Assembly: GCA_011109175.1 (NCBI GenBank)
Contig: RDEW01000018.1
Span: forward strand, 16,895 to 80,894
Length of the DNA: 64,000 nt
Origin: Dicyema japonicum
Lineage: Eukaryota; Dicyemida; Rhombozoa; Dicyemidae
Reading direction: 5' to 3'
Part shown: positions 10,800 to 22,669 of the stretch, one piece after another
How the letters are laid out: each line of letters begins with the position of its first letter
Position numbering within the stretch: position 1 is the stretch's first letter
Made by a program: the position numbers and the translations under genes
Notes under the pieces: model-generated
What the model saw: only the letters and a program-made list of their open reading frames with translations
What the model was told of the DNA's origin: nothing
Database searches by the model: none

Positions 10800-12430
10800 A
10801 TCGAATCCGATCCCATAATTAGTTTCTCAATAATTTTTCATTGGTTCAATTTTTTCTTGTTTATAGCAATTTATTAATAAAAATGAACAAAAGCATCCAT
10901 CCCAGATTGATGATAGTCAAATAACCTTAGCAACATTATTAATAAACTAGTTCGCATAGTTCAGGGTCTAAGCTGCACAGACAAAGATAACCAAACGGTC
11001 CCGACCGTATTCGAACCAGAAAACTTAGGATTAATAATAGCACGGGTTGACCTTTGCTCCGTAAGGTTTTTTATACCCAATAATATTATTAGATAATTTT
11101 CAAATAGCGTTTATTCAGTTCTAATTATTTGACGTCTAAAAAAGTGAAGGTCTATAATTCCAATTAGAATTCGAAATTATGAGACAAACCTCCTTGATGA
11201 ATAGTTGCGTATATTGTCAGTGTTGTGAATATTCCCAGCTAAATTGTTGTAGATGTTTCTGGGGTCATTCTTTGAAATAATTCTGTTGTTATTTTGGTCT
11301 ATAAATGTAAAGACTTCCTTGAATCTTAATCTGGTTAGTCTCATGTTTGATGTGATTCTCTGTTGCTCTTTATTGTATTTTCACTGGTCATTTCATAAGC
11401 AAAACAATCTCTACAAAATAAAATGCATTAAATTTATTGGTCATTATAAACTTGAACATTTCCGAAAGGATGAAATGTTTATCGGTTCTAAAAAGCTTTG
11501 AAAATGTTCTAAAACTGGACATAAATCAAAATGTTCGCTAAAACCGGTAAATTTATGTTTTATTGTATAGCCACGTGGCTTGAAAATAAACACATATCCT
11601 CATGTCATAAGATTTATATTCTTGTGGAGTTTTGACAAGCACTCCTTCAAATTATGTTGTAGAGAGCTGGAATGGATTACCAACACATGGTTCTGGGAAA
11701 GTTCCAAATGGAGGAACAACTGAGACAAAATATTGGCTCGTTTTATTATCGTGCGTCATGTAGTTAATCATCTCTGGTAGCGCGAGATATAATCCTAAAT
11801 TAAATCCAAAAAGGACCATTAGTCAACAACCATCCAGAGGACTTCCCCTCGACGGCAGTTCCTTCATGTCGAGCATGCAAAGACTGCTGATGGAGACCGG
11901 ATCATCTGAAATTTTTATTCTGGCTAAGACTGTGGTTTCTAGTTTAATAAATTTAATTTAAACAGTTTCTCGGGAACTGTAGGCGTGCAATCAAAATTTT
12001 TTCTGGTCCTTTCGCACCTAGAAAAAACTGAGCAAAGGTATTCCGATGACTGATAATACGGGACCAGGGTAATTTAGAGTAATAATCCGATATTTTGTTA
12101 ATTTTTATGATTTCACCATTTCAACACGAAATTGGAGCTAGAATAGTTTGGAAGTGCAATCTCTGTGCCTTCAATCAACTCACTTGATCGTTCCATCATC
12201 GATGTCCGATGTTTTAAATGGAACAGTTAGGCCCAATGATATAACCCTTCCATACAACCGTACTTATTATATATTATACAACCGTACATGAATGGATTAT
12301 TATATCGATTTAATCTGTTTATATAATAATACTGTACTTTCGAAGAGCCATATTCGGTATAGCTTTTCCCACGCAGGACATACACTTTAAAGATGGTAGT
12401 TAATCGATGAAGAAAACCTTCATTTTTTTC
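10800..12430. other. 1.6 kb without an assigned gene
   Basis: AT-rich. Around 11640-11760 the plus strand has a short protein-like run (SWNGLPTHGSGKVPNGGTTE) that could belong to a micro-intron gene, but no family is recognised. A GGTTCGAAT box on minus near 11015 resembles a Pol III B box; no cloverleaf could be folded around it. Confidence 0.35.
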
Positions 12431-12439
12431 TTTTTCGTT

Positions 12440-12560
12440 GGGTGTGAGTCAGGTTCCGAAATGTTAACTGATGAAGGCGTCACTCGTCAAGCCAAAGCAT
12501 TGTAGATGCGTGAAATCTTCAGCCAGAATGTACAGGAGCGAGATTCGAACTAGAAACCAT
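12440..12560. repeat. Dispersed repeat, copy 1
   Basis: About 12467-12515 (aatgttaactgatgaaggcg, then tcactcgtcaagcc) matches 24048-24100 with few changes. The pair marks a repeat family of unknown type; a TTCGAA box follows at about 12548, which could mean a tRNA-derived SINE. Confidence 0.5.
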
Positions 12561-12759
12561 CAGGCCTTTTGCCTAGCATTCGTTATAATGAGCAATCCGT
12601 TTATAATAAATTTATAATAAGAAAAATTAAATATCGTTTTACTCATTAAAACCCACAGACTGGAAAAAATATGTGAATATATTCAAAGTAATCTCATTAA
12701 AACACAAATTAACTATTAATAAATTGATTTCTAACTCTAATAATATCTTATTAAAATAA

Positions 12760-13418
12760 TTATTTAGTTTGAGGAAGGCCAAATTCATCAAGTTGGACGG
12801 ATGACTGAGCATCCGGAAGAGTTGAAGGCACTGAAGGGATATCTGAGGCATCAAAAGTTTCAGAAGTCCCCACACCAAAGTCCAATCCAGCAAATTCTGC
12901 CTCCAAATCTGCATCATCTACGTACTCGGAGTTCCCGACAGTCCCCAATACTTCCTGAATCTCATCTGCCTGCTGCATATAGTCCATCATGTCATCTTGG
13001 AGGTCTTCAATATTACCAAGGTTGATGTTCTTATAAGCCTTCTTAAACTCTCCCACGCCAGCCTTCATAGCAGTCACCGTGTTCTTGGCGTCCTTTACTG
13101 TTTGAATGGCAAAGTCCATTTGACCAATGTTGAAGGATTGGTCCCTTAAATTGTTGATCTGGTTTTCGTAGACCTTCTTTTGACGGAGTATACGAAGAGC
13201 CTTTTGTTTAAGCAAATCTTTGCCAGACTTATTCGTGCATTTCTCCATTTGATCCTTCAGTTTACACAGTTCTGTATTCATTTGATTTATTTTCTTTTCA
13301 ATAACTTCGACTCTAGTGTCTATCTGTGGGGTTAGATAATGGGGGTTACATTAGTGACTGTGTCTCCCAAGCTTTGTTGTGGTTGTGTTGGTTTTGACCG
13401 ACCAAATAATCTGTTCAT
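12760..13418 (-). CDS. CHMP5: Charged multivesicular body protein 5 (ESCRT-III, Vps60)
   Basis: ESCRT-III subunit that acts with LIP5/Vta1 in VPS4 regulation and multivesicular-body sorting at endosomes. Exon 1 is 13418-13350 (MNRLFGRSKPTQPQQSLGD), a GT-AG intron of 26 nt is 13349-13324, and exon 2 runs 13323-12760. The start ATG is fixed by MNRLFG, the invariant CHMP5 N-terminus. Exon 2 has the basic helices (KQKALRILRQKKVYENQ), FNIGQMDFAIQTVKDAKNTV, DLQDDMMDYMQQADEIQE, the acidic linker and the end VQLDEFGLPQTK, matching the LVDEFGLP tail of CHMP5. Length is about 197 residues, normal for the family (about 219 in mammals). No break is seen; this is the cleanest host gene in the window. Confidence 0.95.
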
Positions 13419-13471
13419 TAACAAATAGTTGAGCGAAAAATAACAACAACAAAATAAATTTGTTTATTTAA

Positions 13472-14590
13472 ATTATTTTATTTAACAAACAATAAAAAAG
13501 TTAATATATTTATAATCAACAACCTTCCTCGCCTGCCTGTTCGCCAGCCTCCTCAGGCAGGTTCGATTCTGGTTGCTGAAACAACTCCGAGAGCGCCTTG
13601 ACCATTGAACCCTCCTACTATATGGCATCTCAGGGCTCTGCCTCCTATACTCCAGTGTCAGGCTCTCTAGGGTCCGCTTTAACATAGTGGACTGTAGATA
13701 GGCCTGAAGCTTCCTATCTACCGCCAACTGCTTCAGATAACCCTTGTGGTACTTCGTTGCAATTCCTTCCCATGTCATTACTATAGGAATAACGAGGACC
13801 TTGTAACCAAGCATCTGCCCCATCTCGTTTGTAAGAAAGACATACTTCCTTTTTTTCTCCACCTTCACAGTCTGCAAACGATTTTATTGTGCTTGACTAG
13901 CACCGTGGTACGGATAACACTGTCTACCTTAATTTGGACCCTGGTGTTCTCTACTACAGATTGCACCTTATGAGTCCGCAACTTTCTGGTGTGGTGAATA
14001 CCATACTTATTGCATAGTAGAAGATGAAGACTCCTTACCACCTCGTTATGCCTTCACACATAGTCGTGGCAAATCATAGATTCACATCGAGTAGCTAAAT
14101 GATCAACCGACATGCTCCTTGACTTACAGTGGGGACATGTATTTGTTGATCGACCCCAAAAAATATTGCTGTCTTGCATATACGTGTACAGCGCCTCCGA
14201 TCGAAGTGAGTTGTCACCGTATTTTAGTCATATTGTCGACGACTTAAGGTCGACATATGGGTTGTCCAATGCTCTGAAGAGGACCTTATGAAGGTTTTTA
14301 AGTTGATCTTTTTTATCAAATTATTATATTGTAATTCGATCAACGCCTTCACATTTACTAGCCCACCATCATCAACACCATACTTAGCAGACAAAAAAGG
14401 TCTGATAGTGCCTAGGTGGGTTGCCCGTGTTTCCTGGTCGTTATTATGGCGTGCTTCCTAGCAGACACACTTGACCCAGCTATCAGGGTGTCGTGCATTC
14501 GCATTAGGATACGCTCACTTAGTTGGACTACTCCACACAGTCCAGGCCGAATTTATCACGGGGTAAATATAGTCTCTCCTTATTGGCTAC
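13472..14590 (-). mobile_element. R4-like RLE LINE, 5'-truncated copy
   Basis: Minus-strand 3' end of the same subfamily as the long copy at 42.9-46.3 kb, and very similar to it (compare 13880-13500 with 45890-46240, and 14590-14400 with 45110-45300). It carries the C-terminal segment LVIPIVMTWEGIATKYHKGY, KLQAYLQSTMLKRTLESLTL and, further 5', the zinc-knuckle region and part of the RT thumb. The 5' break is at about 14590, inside the RLYLPRDKFGRGL motif. The 3' end (tattgtttgttaaataaaat) is shared with the long copy and lies about 55 bp upstream of the CHMP5 start codon, in the same orientation. Confidence 0.85.
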
Positions 14591-14599
14591 TTTTTATCG

Positions 14600-15378
14600 A
14601 AAATACAAAATTACACGTCTATTTGGATGTACTCACCGGGAAAATATGAACTCTATCACCCTCATTTGCTAGCAAACAATTTCCCGATTCGAAAGGGAAA
14701 TTGTTGATACCGCAAACCGGTTCTTTTACGGTCATTGATGATCTTTCGAAAAATACAACTCCATACAAGGTAACTGACCAAGTAACTATCAACGACCGAA
14801 ATCCCATTATCTAGAATCAAGAGAGATTCTTGGCTTGTGAGGAGGAGATGTGCCAATTCAACTACAAATATGTACGAATGAATAACACCGGATGATGGAT
14901 TTCAACGAGAAAATAAAAACCTGGTCCTTGGATCACTATATAAACAGTAAATCAAGCCTGTCATCTTTTACGCATGGACATCATGGAGCCTTTTCATCTC
15001 TTGGATCAATTCTGTTAGGATCAGAGCCACTCGGAAAAGAGCAAACAGTTGACATTCGGAGTGAAATGTTCGTAACCGACACCTCTACTGGCCTTAATTC
15101 TGAGAAATGGAGGTACTTGTTTCTTATATCGATATCCGAGAGTTTTATCAAGGGAGGTGAAACCACTCAAATAAATATTTAAAAGTAGATTCACTATCAG
15201 TAAATGAAAAAAGTAGATTCAGTTGGAGATTTATTTTGCAATTAACTTTGTTCTAAACTAATTGCGAATTTAAACAGACTCACTTATTGAGGCGAAGTTG
15301 TAGTGATTTTGGTGGTGAATTGTTGCTAGGAGTGAATAGAAAAGGGAAAGTCACTAATAATCCATCCCCAGGAAACAT
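14600..15378 (-). CDS. Possible multi-exon host gene, unidentified
   Basis: Minus strand. An ATG at 15378 opens MFPGDGLLVTFPFLFTPSNN and ends at a GT-AG interval of 26 nt (15283-15258), the size of the introns in this genome. Further on, 15166-14984 is open (SDIDIRNKYLHFSELRPVEV, then SVTNISLRMSTVCSFPSGSD), and 14807-14640 reads VKEPVCGINNFPFESGNCLL then ANEGDRVHIFP before a GTGAGT-like donor. The intervening joins are not resolved and no family is recognised. The R4-like LINE truncation point begins just beyond the last piece. It may be a real gene, a decayed one, or chance; a plus-strand frame also lies at 14892-15182. Confidence 0.25.
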
Positions 15379-15429
15379 CTAAAAATAAATAAATAATAAA
15401 TTGCATAAAAAACTTGTTAGCACATGACC

Positions 15430-16480
15430 AATGTTTATATGTGGAGTTATTACTTTTTTATTTCCTGCGTACTTGGTTTCATTAGAAGATTCAATCTACG
15501 TGATTTTAAAACAAACTTTCAAAAGTTCTTTTATCACAGATGCTTGTGTAAAAGTACGGGTTTTTTCCAGTTTAACCGTATCAAATAGAGCTTAGTAATG
15601 ATAGCACCCTTTGTCAGGAATAACATGAACTTCGATAACTTATCATAAAGCGTAATATTTTATTGTGCAGAAACTGAGGTATCGATTGTCTAATCTATTT
15701 TTGAATTATTATGTCATTTTCTCAATAATTAGTATATTTTAGTATATTATTTTGGGAATATAATTAGATTATATTAAATAATGATTTGAATAACTAATAA
15801 ATCTTCATATTCTCTAATTTTATTTAAAAACCTTGTTATCTTTATGGTAGTCCATTAAAAAAAGAATTTATCACTTTCCGACCCAGTTTGGAAATTTTTA
15901 GGGATAATAAGTGATAGTATTTATCTGATTTAGTGCGGTTATAACTGATCAGATATGGGGTTTCTCTTAACTGATCAGATTTGGTTTCTATTAGGGTTTT
16001 AACATATTTTGAGGTTCAAAGTAAAAATATTTGTTAATTAACGATTTATGGTCTCTCAAGTGTCCTTAAACTCCAAGGTCTTTGTAGTCTCTCAAGGCAA
16101 TTTCAATATTATTACAATTTGATTGCATTGTGTATTATTAAACGATAGTAATATTCTTAATCAATCTTAGTTTTGTTTGTGGTTTACTTTAAATCTTTTA
16201 ATTAATTACTCAATATATAACGAAATACACAAGTTCAGAGATATATGAATATTAACAAAGTCAATTAGGTCATCAGGTAAAACGAAAATATCAAAGATAT
16301 TTTATCATAAATTTCAAATTTACTATTTTCAACAGATGTACGAGGCCACTTGAGAGAATGTTGAAGAATTTGATCAAAATATAATAATTTTTGAATGTTT
16401 TAATTTAGAAGTAACCGGTCAACTACGGCAGAAATAACCGTGATTTAATTCAAAAACTGCGCAATTATTAAAAATTGGCT
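15430..16480. other. AT-rich intergenic region upstream of innexin
   Basis: About 1 kb with runs of A/T and no supported gene. Small direct repeats are visible (aactgatcagat near 15945 and 15968; gtctctcaag near 16051 and 16091). It should contain the innexin promoter. Confidence 0.4.
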
Positions 16481-16484
16481 TTGG

Positions 16485-17705
16485 ATGGATATCCTATATA
16501 TTGTTTCATCAACTATTCAAAACAGATTTGATGATGACTTTGTGGATCGTCTCAATCATATCTATAGTTCTACACTGATGATTTTATTTTTCAATAATCA
16601 TCACTACCCGGTGTTACGTTGGGGAACCAATTCAGTGCTGGTGTCCAGCCCAATTCACTCGTATTTTTAAAATTGAGATTTTAGCGAACTATATGAAATA
16701 TGCTGCTGACATTTGTTGGATCAAAAATACCTACCGTATTCCAACGAATCGGAGATTTCCAGAAAGTGATAACATCGAGATAAACCTCAACTAAAGTATT
16801 ATCAGTGGATGCCTATTATCATGCTGTCGATGGCCTTGTTCTATCAGATCCCTTGCTTGCTTTGGCGCTCCTACAACGGCGCTGGAGGAATCAATCTTGG
16901 TTACATGATCTTTGCTGCAAATAAGTGCGTTGAATCTCCGATATATATAATAAAGGATAATTACATCAAATTGATGACCAAGTATTTAGATATGTATTTG
17001 GATATGAGGGAACGTAGAAATATACCAATATTCAAAAAGATGTTCATCGAAAAGTTCATTGATTTTATCTGCCCCTTTAAAGGGAGAAAAAGGGGAGATT
17101 ACATGACAATGCTCTATGTGACCATCAAATTCTTGTACCTCATGAATACGATGTGTCAGTTCTTTTTAATTGATATTCTACTTTCTAATGGTCATGTCTC
17201 CTTCTATGGAATTGAAATGGTGCGACATTTAATAACAGGGACTGCTTTCGAAGGATCAGTCTATTTCCCACGTATTACTCATTGCGATTTTAACATCAGG
17301 GAGATGGGTAGAGTCGCTTTTGGTCATCGGTACACCATCCAGTGTGTTCTCTCAATCAACATTTTTTCTGAAGCAATGTTTGCATTTTACTGGTTTTGGC
17401 TAGTTGTGATGAACATTCTTAATTTATTCATGCTCTTTAAATGGATCTGGTTCTCCTTGGTCGTTTCAAATAACATTGCTTATATAAGAAAGCATATTAG
17501 AAGTGAACTTATTAATGAATTCGATGTCTATACGACTCTGAAAGATTTTGTTTACAATCATTTACGGTCTGACGGAGTGTTTATTATGAAAATGATTTCA
17601 ATCAATTCTTGTTTTACGGTTGTGACTGATCTGGTTAGTGCTATGTACGAGAACTTTAAATTGCAAACAATACCATTGGAGAATTGGGTCCAAATCAGTA
17701 ATTAG
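16485..17705 (+). CDS. Innexin gap-junction protein
   Basis: Four-pass gap-junction subunit of invertebrate animals. Start at 16485: MDILYIVSSTIQNRFDDDFVDRL, the innexin N-terminus. Then IIITTRCYVGNPIQCWCPAQFT (TM1 end and first extracellular loop), a GT-AG intron of 24 nt (16661-16684), NYMKYAADICWIKNTYRIP, and YYQWMPIIMLSMALFYQIPCL, the family signature before TM2. From 16809 the frame is open for 298 codons to the stop at 17705, with TM3 and TM4 and ITHCDF...TIQCVL in loop 2. Each extracellular loop has the expected two cysteines. Two one-base frame slips remain: in a T5 run near 16590, and near 16785 before the YYQW motif. Since the long 3' part is intact, assembly error or recent damage is as likely as an old pseudogene. 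Confidence 0.85.
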
Positions 17706-17719
17706 TAATAACTTTTTCC

Positions 17720-17985
17720 TTTAACATGATTTAGTTAATTAATAATATTTATAAGATAATACCAGCACGGTTTACATAACACAGAAATTTGTCAGTAAAG
17801 ATGATAGTTTTTCAACTGCATTATTAAGAATGGCACGATTAAAAAACCGATTTAAAACTGATTTAATCTATAAAAGAATTATAGCGTGGTTCACATGGTG
17901 GCGCTCAGTGTAAATGAGACATAAAAAACCATTTGATCCTCCCTAATTCAACGGCAACTTTGATTGGATTGCTTTGTAATATTCA
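17720..17985. other. Spacer after innexin
   Basis: AT-rich 3' flank; no gene recognised. Confidence 0.4.
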
Positions 17986-17989
17986 TATT

Positions 17990-18250
17990 CTCTCCTTGTT
18001 GGGACCAAACCTCAGTCATAGTTCCTCTCTAACGATTCTTCAGCTAAATGTTAACGGTGCTATTTGATTACAAATGTGAACATTACACTTAAACACGGAT
18101 CGAAGGTTTCCAAATCTGTCCCTACTCCTCGTTTCACGAGATGCTCTGTAATGAGAAAGGACAAGGTGAAGAGATCTGATGGAAGACTCCTAACAATTAT
18201 CAGTTGTTATCTTTCTTTGTGAAGAGGATAATATCCATGATTAGATTTCA
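17990..18250 (+). mobile_element. LINE endonuclease N-terminal fragment
   Basis: Plus strand reads SSLTILQLNVNG (APE motif I of Jockey-like LINEs) near 18020-18060. In another frame it continues VPTPRFTRCSVMRKDKVKRS and DGRLLTII, equivalent to the PGYxVxRKDR...GGGLLTxI segment of that endonuclease. It is truncated after this. Confidence 0.6.
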
Positions 18251-18259
18251 ATTGAACTA

Positions 18260-19125
18260 TTTCTTTCACCATCGAGACGGTTTATACTCTCGGTAGATAT
18301 AAAAACAAAAAATGCAATATTTTTTGTCTTATTAAATTAAAAATTTTGAATAAAAAAAATAATTCAAAAAAATTGGCAAATTAAAATACAAGATTTGTAT
18401 GGCTAATAGTTATTTTTATTGAAAATTAGAAACTTTTGTAAAAATACAAAAAATGAAAATAAATTATCATTCTTATAAAGGTTCATCTCTATAAATGTCG
18501 TTTGCTCCGTCACTGGTTCATAACAAGGTTTCTCCGTGAAAATATTTTTTTAGTTGTGCCTTAAACTAGAGGTACTTCTTATTCAGAATGATAGGAGCTA
18601 CATGATCTATTGAGCAAAATCTTGGTTTTGATAGACTCCGGGTCCTCACTCTTCCATTTACCTTCCAGAAAGAAAAATTGTGCTTAGTTAGTATTCATTG
18701 TTAATAGTTCTACCTACACTCATTTCAGCTTCTAAAATGCTCCAGCAATTTCTTTTGCAGGTCGCCGATTTTTTAAGACAATGCTAAACGGTCCTGTGGA
18801 TTTTCGCATCTTCTTAGTTTATCAGATTATTTTTTTAACAAAATCTTCTTGATGGCCAGGGAATAAACAATATCATCGTTACTTGAGTATGATATATTTT
18901 TTGAATTTTATTTCTATCTTTTTAACCCAGTGATCCTGGGGGTAATAATAATAATTTTCTAACAATACTTTTCAGGTAATTTATGATCAGATTTGTTATT
19001 TGTTTACCCGTGTGATCAATTTCCAGGAGTCTCGGATTCACTATGACCTAACAGTAACTCTTTTGCGATGAAAATTCGATTGAGACAAATTTAATTTCTT
19101 ATTGTCGTAACCAAAGACTCCAGGC
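18260..19125. other. Unassigned, ends with a LINE-type 3' tail
   Basis: No gene recognised. At 18916-18957 the plus strand has tttttaacccagtgatcctg followed by ggggg(TAA)n. The same signature occurs on minus in the 105-bp insertion at 37042-37146, so this is probably the 3' end of a plus-strand LINE whose body is too decayed to read. Confidence 0.4.
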
Positions 19126-19129
19126 TTAC

Positions 19130-19720
19130 AAACTCTCCTCAGATTAACATCGGAATGTGGTCGCTGCCAATATCCTGAAGAGTGATCGCTACGTCTGTAA
19201 TAGCAAAAGAAATTAGGAAGACGGCAAGCTTTTTACGTCTAAAAAAAGATAAGTGATTGTCTTTTTTAGACGCAAAGACTCTTACCCCAAAACCTTAAAA
19301 TAGATCTTTCAGGAGCTTACCATCCCAGTTTTCTTTCCTACAGCCTAACTTAAGATTTCCTCCTAGAATGACCATAGGGTTTTCACATAACTCAGAGATC
19401 TCTTCGGTACATTCTCTCAGAGATTTTAAATACAGACCGCTGATAGCGATCGAACCGTGGACGCAACAAACATCAATAGCGCCAAACTTACACAAAGCTG
19501 ACGCGAAAGTTCTCAAATTCCTTAACTTTAAGTGACACTGATAAAAAATGATGTCCCGGTCCCTGATGTTACCCCTTCTTTTTAAAGTATAGATACAGAT
19601 TTGAAATCTGGCAGTACTGAAATCTCATCTATCTTTATCTTCGTTTCGATTTTATTACTTAAAAACCTCTTTATGTTTCACTAAGTTAAGAATTATTTTA
19701 AGCGGATTGGTTCGACTTCG
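19130..19720 (-). mobile_element. LINE endonuclease fragment
   Basis: Minus strand: KRRGNIRDRDIIFYQCHLKL near 19590-19530, then FGAIDVCCVHGSIAISGLYL, NPMVILGGNLKLGCRKENWD (the GDxN motif region, here GGNL) at 19516-19295, and GSDHIPML near 19170 (the SDH motif). These are the middle and C-terminal parts of an APE-type endonuclease. No RT is attached. Confidence 0.65.
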
Positions 19721-19729
19721 GCACTTATG

Positions 19730-20550
19730 TAGACGGCCAATTAAATGTTCAGTAAACAAGGCAACGAAAGTTTTATCCTCAACAATCAAGTAGAGAATAA
19801 GTTATACATTCGGTTATTATCTTACTAGAGGTTCAAACCGAATCAGGAAACTTAAGTTTTTTGTCATATTCATGTACAGTTTTCTGAAAGACAAAGTACA
19901 TTATTAACAGGGAAAATCAAAAGGAAAACCTCCAGCCTTTTTCAATCTGCATGAAATCTTGAGAATAAACTGCTAGAACATTAAGTCTCAACCAGGTACA
20001 AAAAATAATCTCGTCCCTCATGCGTGAATCAATGCAGACAAAAGGCTACTTTTCTCGCTGAACATCATATTTCAGATACTACCTATTCTGAGGGAAAATA
20101 AAGTGACCTGATCAATAGAACAGAATTTATTAGGCAATGTTCTATGCCAAGAAAATAAATAATTGATATATTTAATGTAATGATCTCAGAAAGAGCCATT
20201 ATTAATGTTGCATGTTGTTGGCAGCCGATTACATTAGCAAACGACCTTCTAGCCATGCATCACAAAAATAATAATAAAACGTGACATAAAATTAATTTAT
20301 ATAAATTTAAAAATTTTATATCAATCTAATTTAAAATATTTATTATTAAATTTTACGAATACCTAGAGGTGGGGGAACCTCGTACTTGAAAAGTTCAATG
20401 AAAAGTACTCCAAGTGTTCCAGCTTATGGCAGCTAAAGAAGATACTGAAACCTGAAAATTAGAATAAAAATGAAAAAAATGGAAGCGAATGTTTCAAAGG
20501 GCAAAATAATATTAATGTGGAAATTTCCACCTTCAGAAATTGCCTAGAGG
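19730..20550. other. AT-rich, no gene recognised
   Basis: No coding signal could be supported on either strand. Confidence 0.4.
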
Positions 20551-20559
20551 ACTAAAAGT

Positions 20560-22501
20560 CAAATTGAGAAAATTAAGTCAATCCCGAGGAATACTCAAAA
20601 GCCAACACCCAGAATTCAGAGAAATTATGTCAGAGTTAATGTTTTGTTGGGAGTAAATTCTGCAATTATCGTATTACGAATAGATAATCCGCCTCAAGAT
20701 ATTCAAATTACTGATATTCTATATGCTGTACAGTGTGCTTCTATGGTTTTAACTGCGAAGGTTAAGCCGAGAGTACGTGGTTGGTATAACACTGAAGAAA
20801 ATCTCAAAGCTGATAGCAGAACTAGAATTGTCAATATTTTTTCAGACAGCTTTCCCTGCGTTTGAAAACAAAAGGTTATGGATGTTCTTTGTGCCTATTG
20901 ATACAAAAGGGCAAAAAGGGGAGCTTGCCAGGATTGAGGCTCTACTATGTGACCTTGTCAGAATTAAGAAGCAAATGGCTGCACATATTCGAGTAAGGAC
21001 TTTCGTAAGGACAACTGTTGTTTTGAATTAAATCGAAGAAGATTTTGTCGGAAACTATCACAAGCAATCAAGTAACGTTACATAGTTTCGATGATGAGGA
21101 TTGTATGTCGTTCTGGGAAAAAATGTGCTCTAAAAAAATGAGATGCCCGTGTCATATGACAGTGTTGGTAAAGTAAATACTGGTATTAAAGGCATGTTGC
21201 CAGAGTTCACAAATGAATTTATCTTGGATGTTATTAAATGGCTCCCCGATTGGAGAGAATAACCATGCTTTCAAAAACTAAGTTGAATACTGCGAACTTG
21301 TTTTGTGCAATAAATGAATACGCAATTTTCCTATATAACTATTATATTGGACTAATTAATTTTGAACCTTATGAATTTGATGATATTACCAACAAATACG
21401 GCAACTGCTTATGTAACTCAAGTTGCATCTAAAACCTGCAAAAAAAGAGAGGCTGTATTTGGACAGGAAGACTTTTGGAAGAGGACTTACGTCGATTTCA
21501 TTAAAGAGCGAATTAATTCTTTTCCAGTTCCTTAATAAGTTTGGAAAAACAGTCGACTTTGTGCTTGCGAATAACGGGGATTCTGCGAGTAATAAAAACA
21601 AAAAATGGCACTTGGCTACAATCGCAGGATTTCTTGCCTCTAAATATGCAATTGCCGACAGGAAAGCATGGATATTAAGTCCCTCAAGGACACTCAGAGG
21701 AAATATATGTTAAATAATATTAATTGCAAACACTACACTCGATTATGATCAAATGTATGGATGAACCAAATGTCGACTTATCTACTTCCTCAGAATGGTT
21801 ATCCAAGGAAATAACGGCCCACAGAGCGAAGCAATGTACTGTCTTCTGCGAGATAGGAATCTTCATCTTGTCGAATTTATGGAATCAAAAAAAGCAGGAA
21901 ATTGAAGGGACATTCGGTTCAGTCAATATTGACGAATCAAAATGTCGAAATTAGAGTTGACACGTCGATTTTGACAGAAACAAAAGTCCAATTCAATAAA
22001 CCTGATATTTTTGTTTACGACAAAATAAAGAAATAAGTAGCCTTAATCGAAGTGGGGATTACCTCACATGACCGACTAAAGCAAGTTGAAGTTGAGAAAC
22101 TTTACAAATTTGACTTGCTTGCAAACGAACTTTCGCTACTCTATGAATGCCAAGTGAAGATTATTCCAGTGGATTTGACATGGGATGGAGTTGTCTCTAG
22201 TTGCTTCAAGAATCATATGGAAAAATTATCTATTGAAAAATCAACGAAAACTTACATCCAATCGGTTGTGCTGAAGAGAATGCTCAAAAGTATGCTCATT
22301 GAACATAAGCATGGGATGAAGGCATACGATGAAGAGTATGCCTCTGCTACCTCCCAACTTGTGGAACTAGCATGCCGTGAGGACAGCCCACTGGACTCTA
22401 ACAGAGATATTTCGACTAAATCTGGTGTGGAGATGGGGAGTAACAGGGAGTTAATGCTACACTCTTTTAAAGATCAATGTTGTATTGTCTATACTAATTA
22501 A
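20560..22501 (+). mobile_element. R4-like RLE LINE, second subfamily, internally deleted
   Basis: Plus strand. Parts align by motif with the long copy at 42.9-46.3 kb. 20560-21030 is a decayed N-terminal domain (ARIEALLCDLVRIKKQM). 21265-21410 reads LNTANLFCAINEYAIFLYNYY and IGLINFEP (cf. LNARNLFLALNEYAVSLLNYY). 21425-21710 reads KERLYLDRKTFGRGL. 22030-22350 is the nuclease C-terminus: DRLKQVEVEKLYKFDLLANE, VDLTWDGVVS, YIQSVVLKRMLKSMLIEHKH. The whole RT palm is missing between about 21030 and 21240. The divergence from the other two copies shows a separate, older subfamily. Confidence 0.75.
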
Positions 22502-22669
22502 ATTTCCGAAAAATTGAGTGAACCAGATATGAAGAATTTGAGTTTCTGAAAATTTCGATTAATATCACCCCGTCATTTCAATGCACTTTCAATGCTAATT
22601 TGAATTTCTGGTCGCTAATACAAGATCCCAGAGATCCGGGAGATAGGTGACAACGGGAGACAGCCCATG

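Noticed and set aside
10985-11070. Possible tRNA on minus (GGTTCGAAT box and flanking stems)
   Set aside because: The T-arm stem does not pair and no anticodon arm or acceptor stem could be folded; only a B-box-like motif remains.
12530-12605. Possible tRNA or tRNA-derived SINE on minus (TTCGAATCTCGC with upstream AGGC...GGCCT)
   Set aside because: T-arm pairing fails and the D arm is not convincing; kept only as a dispersed repeat note.
14892-15182. Plus-strand open frame of 96 codons
   Set aside because: No family match; the opposite strand has an equally protein-like frame with a micro-intron-sized GT-AG interval, so the strand cannot be decided and minus was preferred weakly.
16661-16684. 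Reading innexin straight through this interval as coding
   Set aside because: It is in frame, but keeping it inserts eight extra residues in the first extracellular loop; removal gives the normal spacing and clean GT-AG ends.
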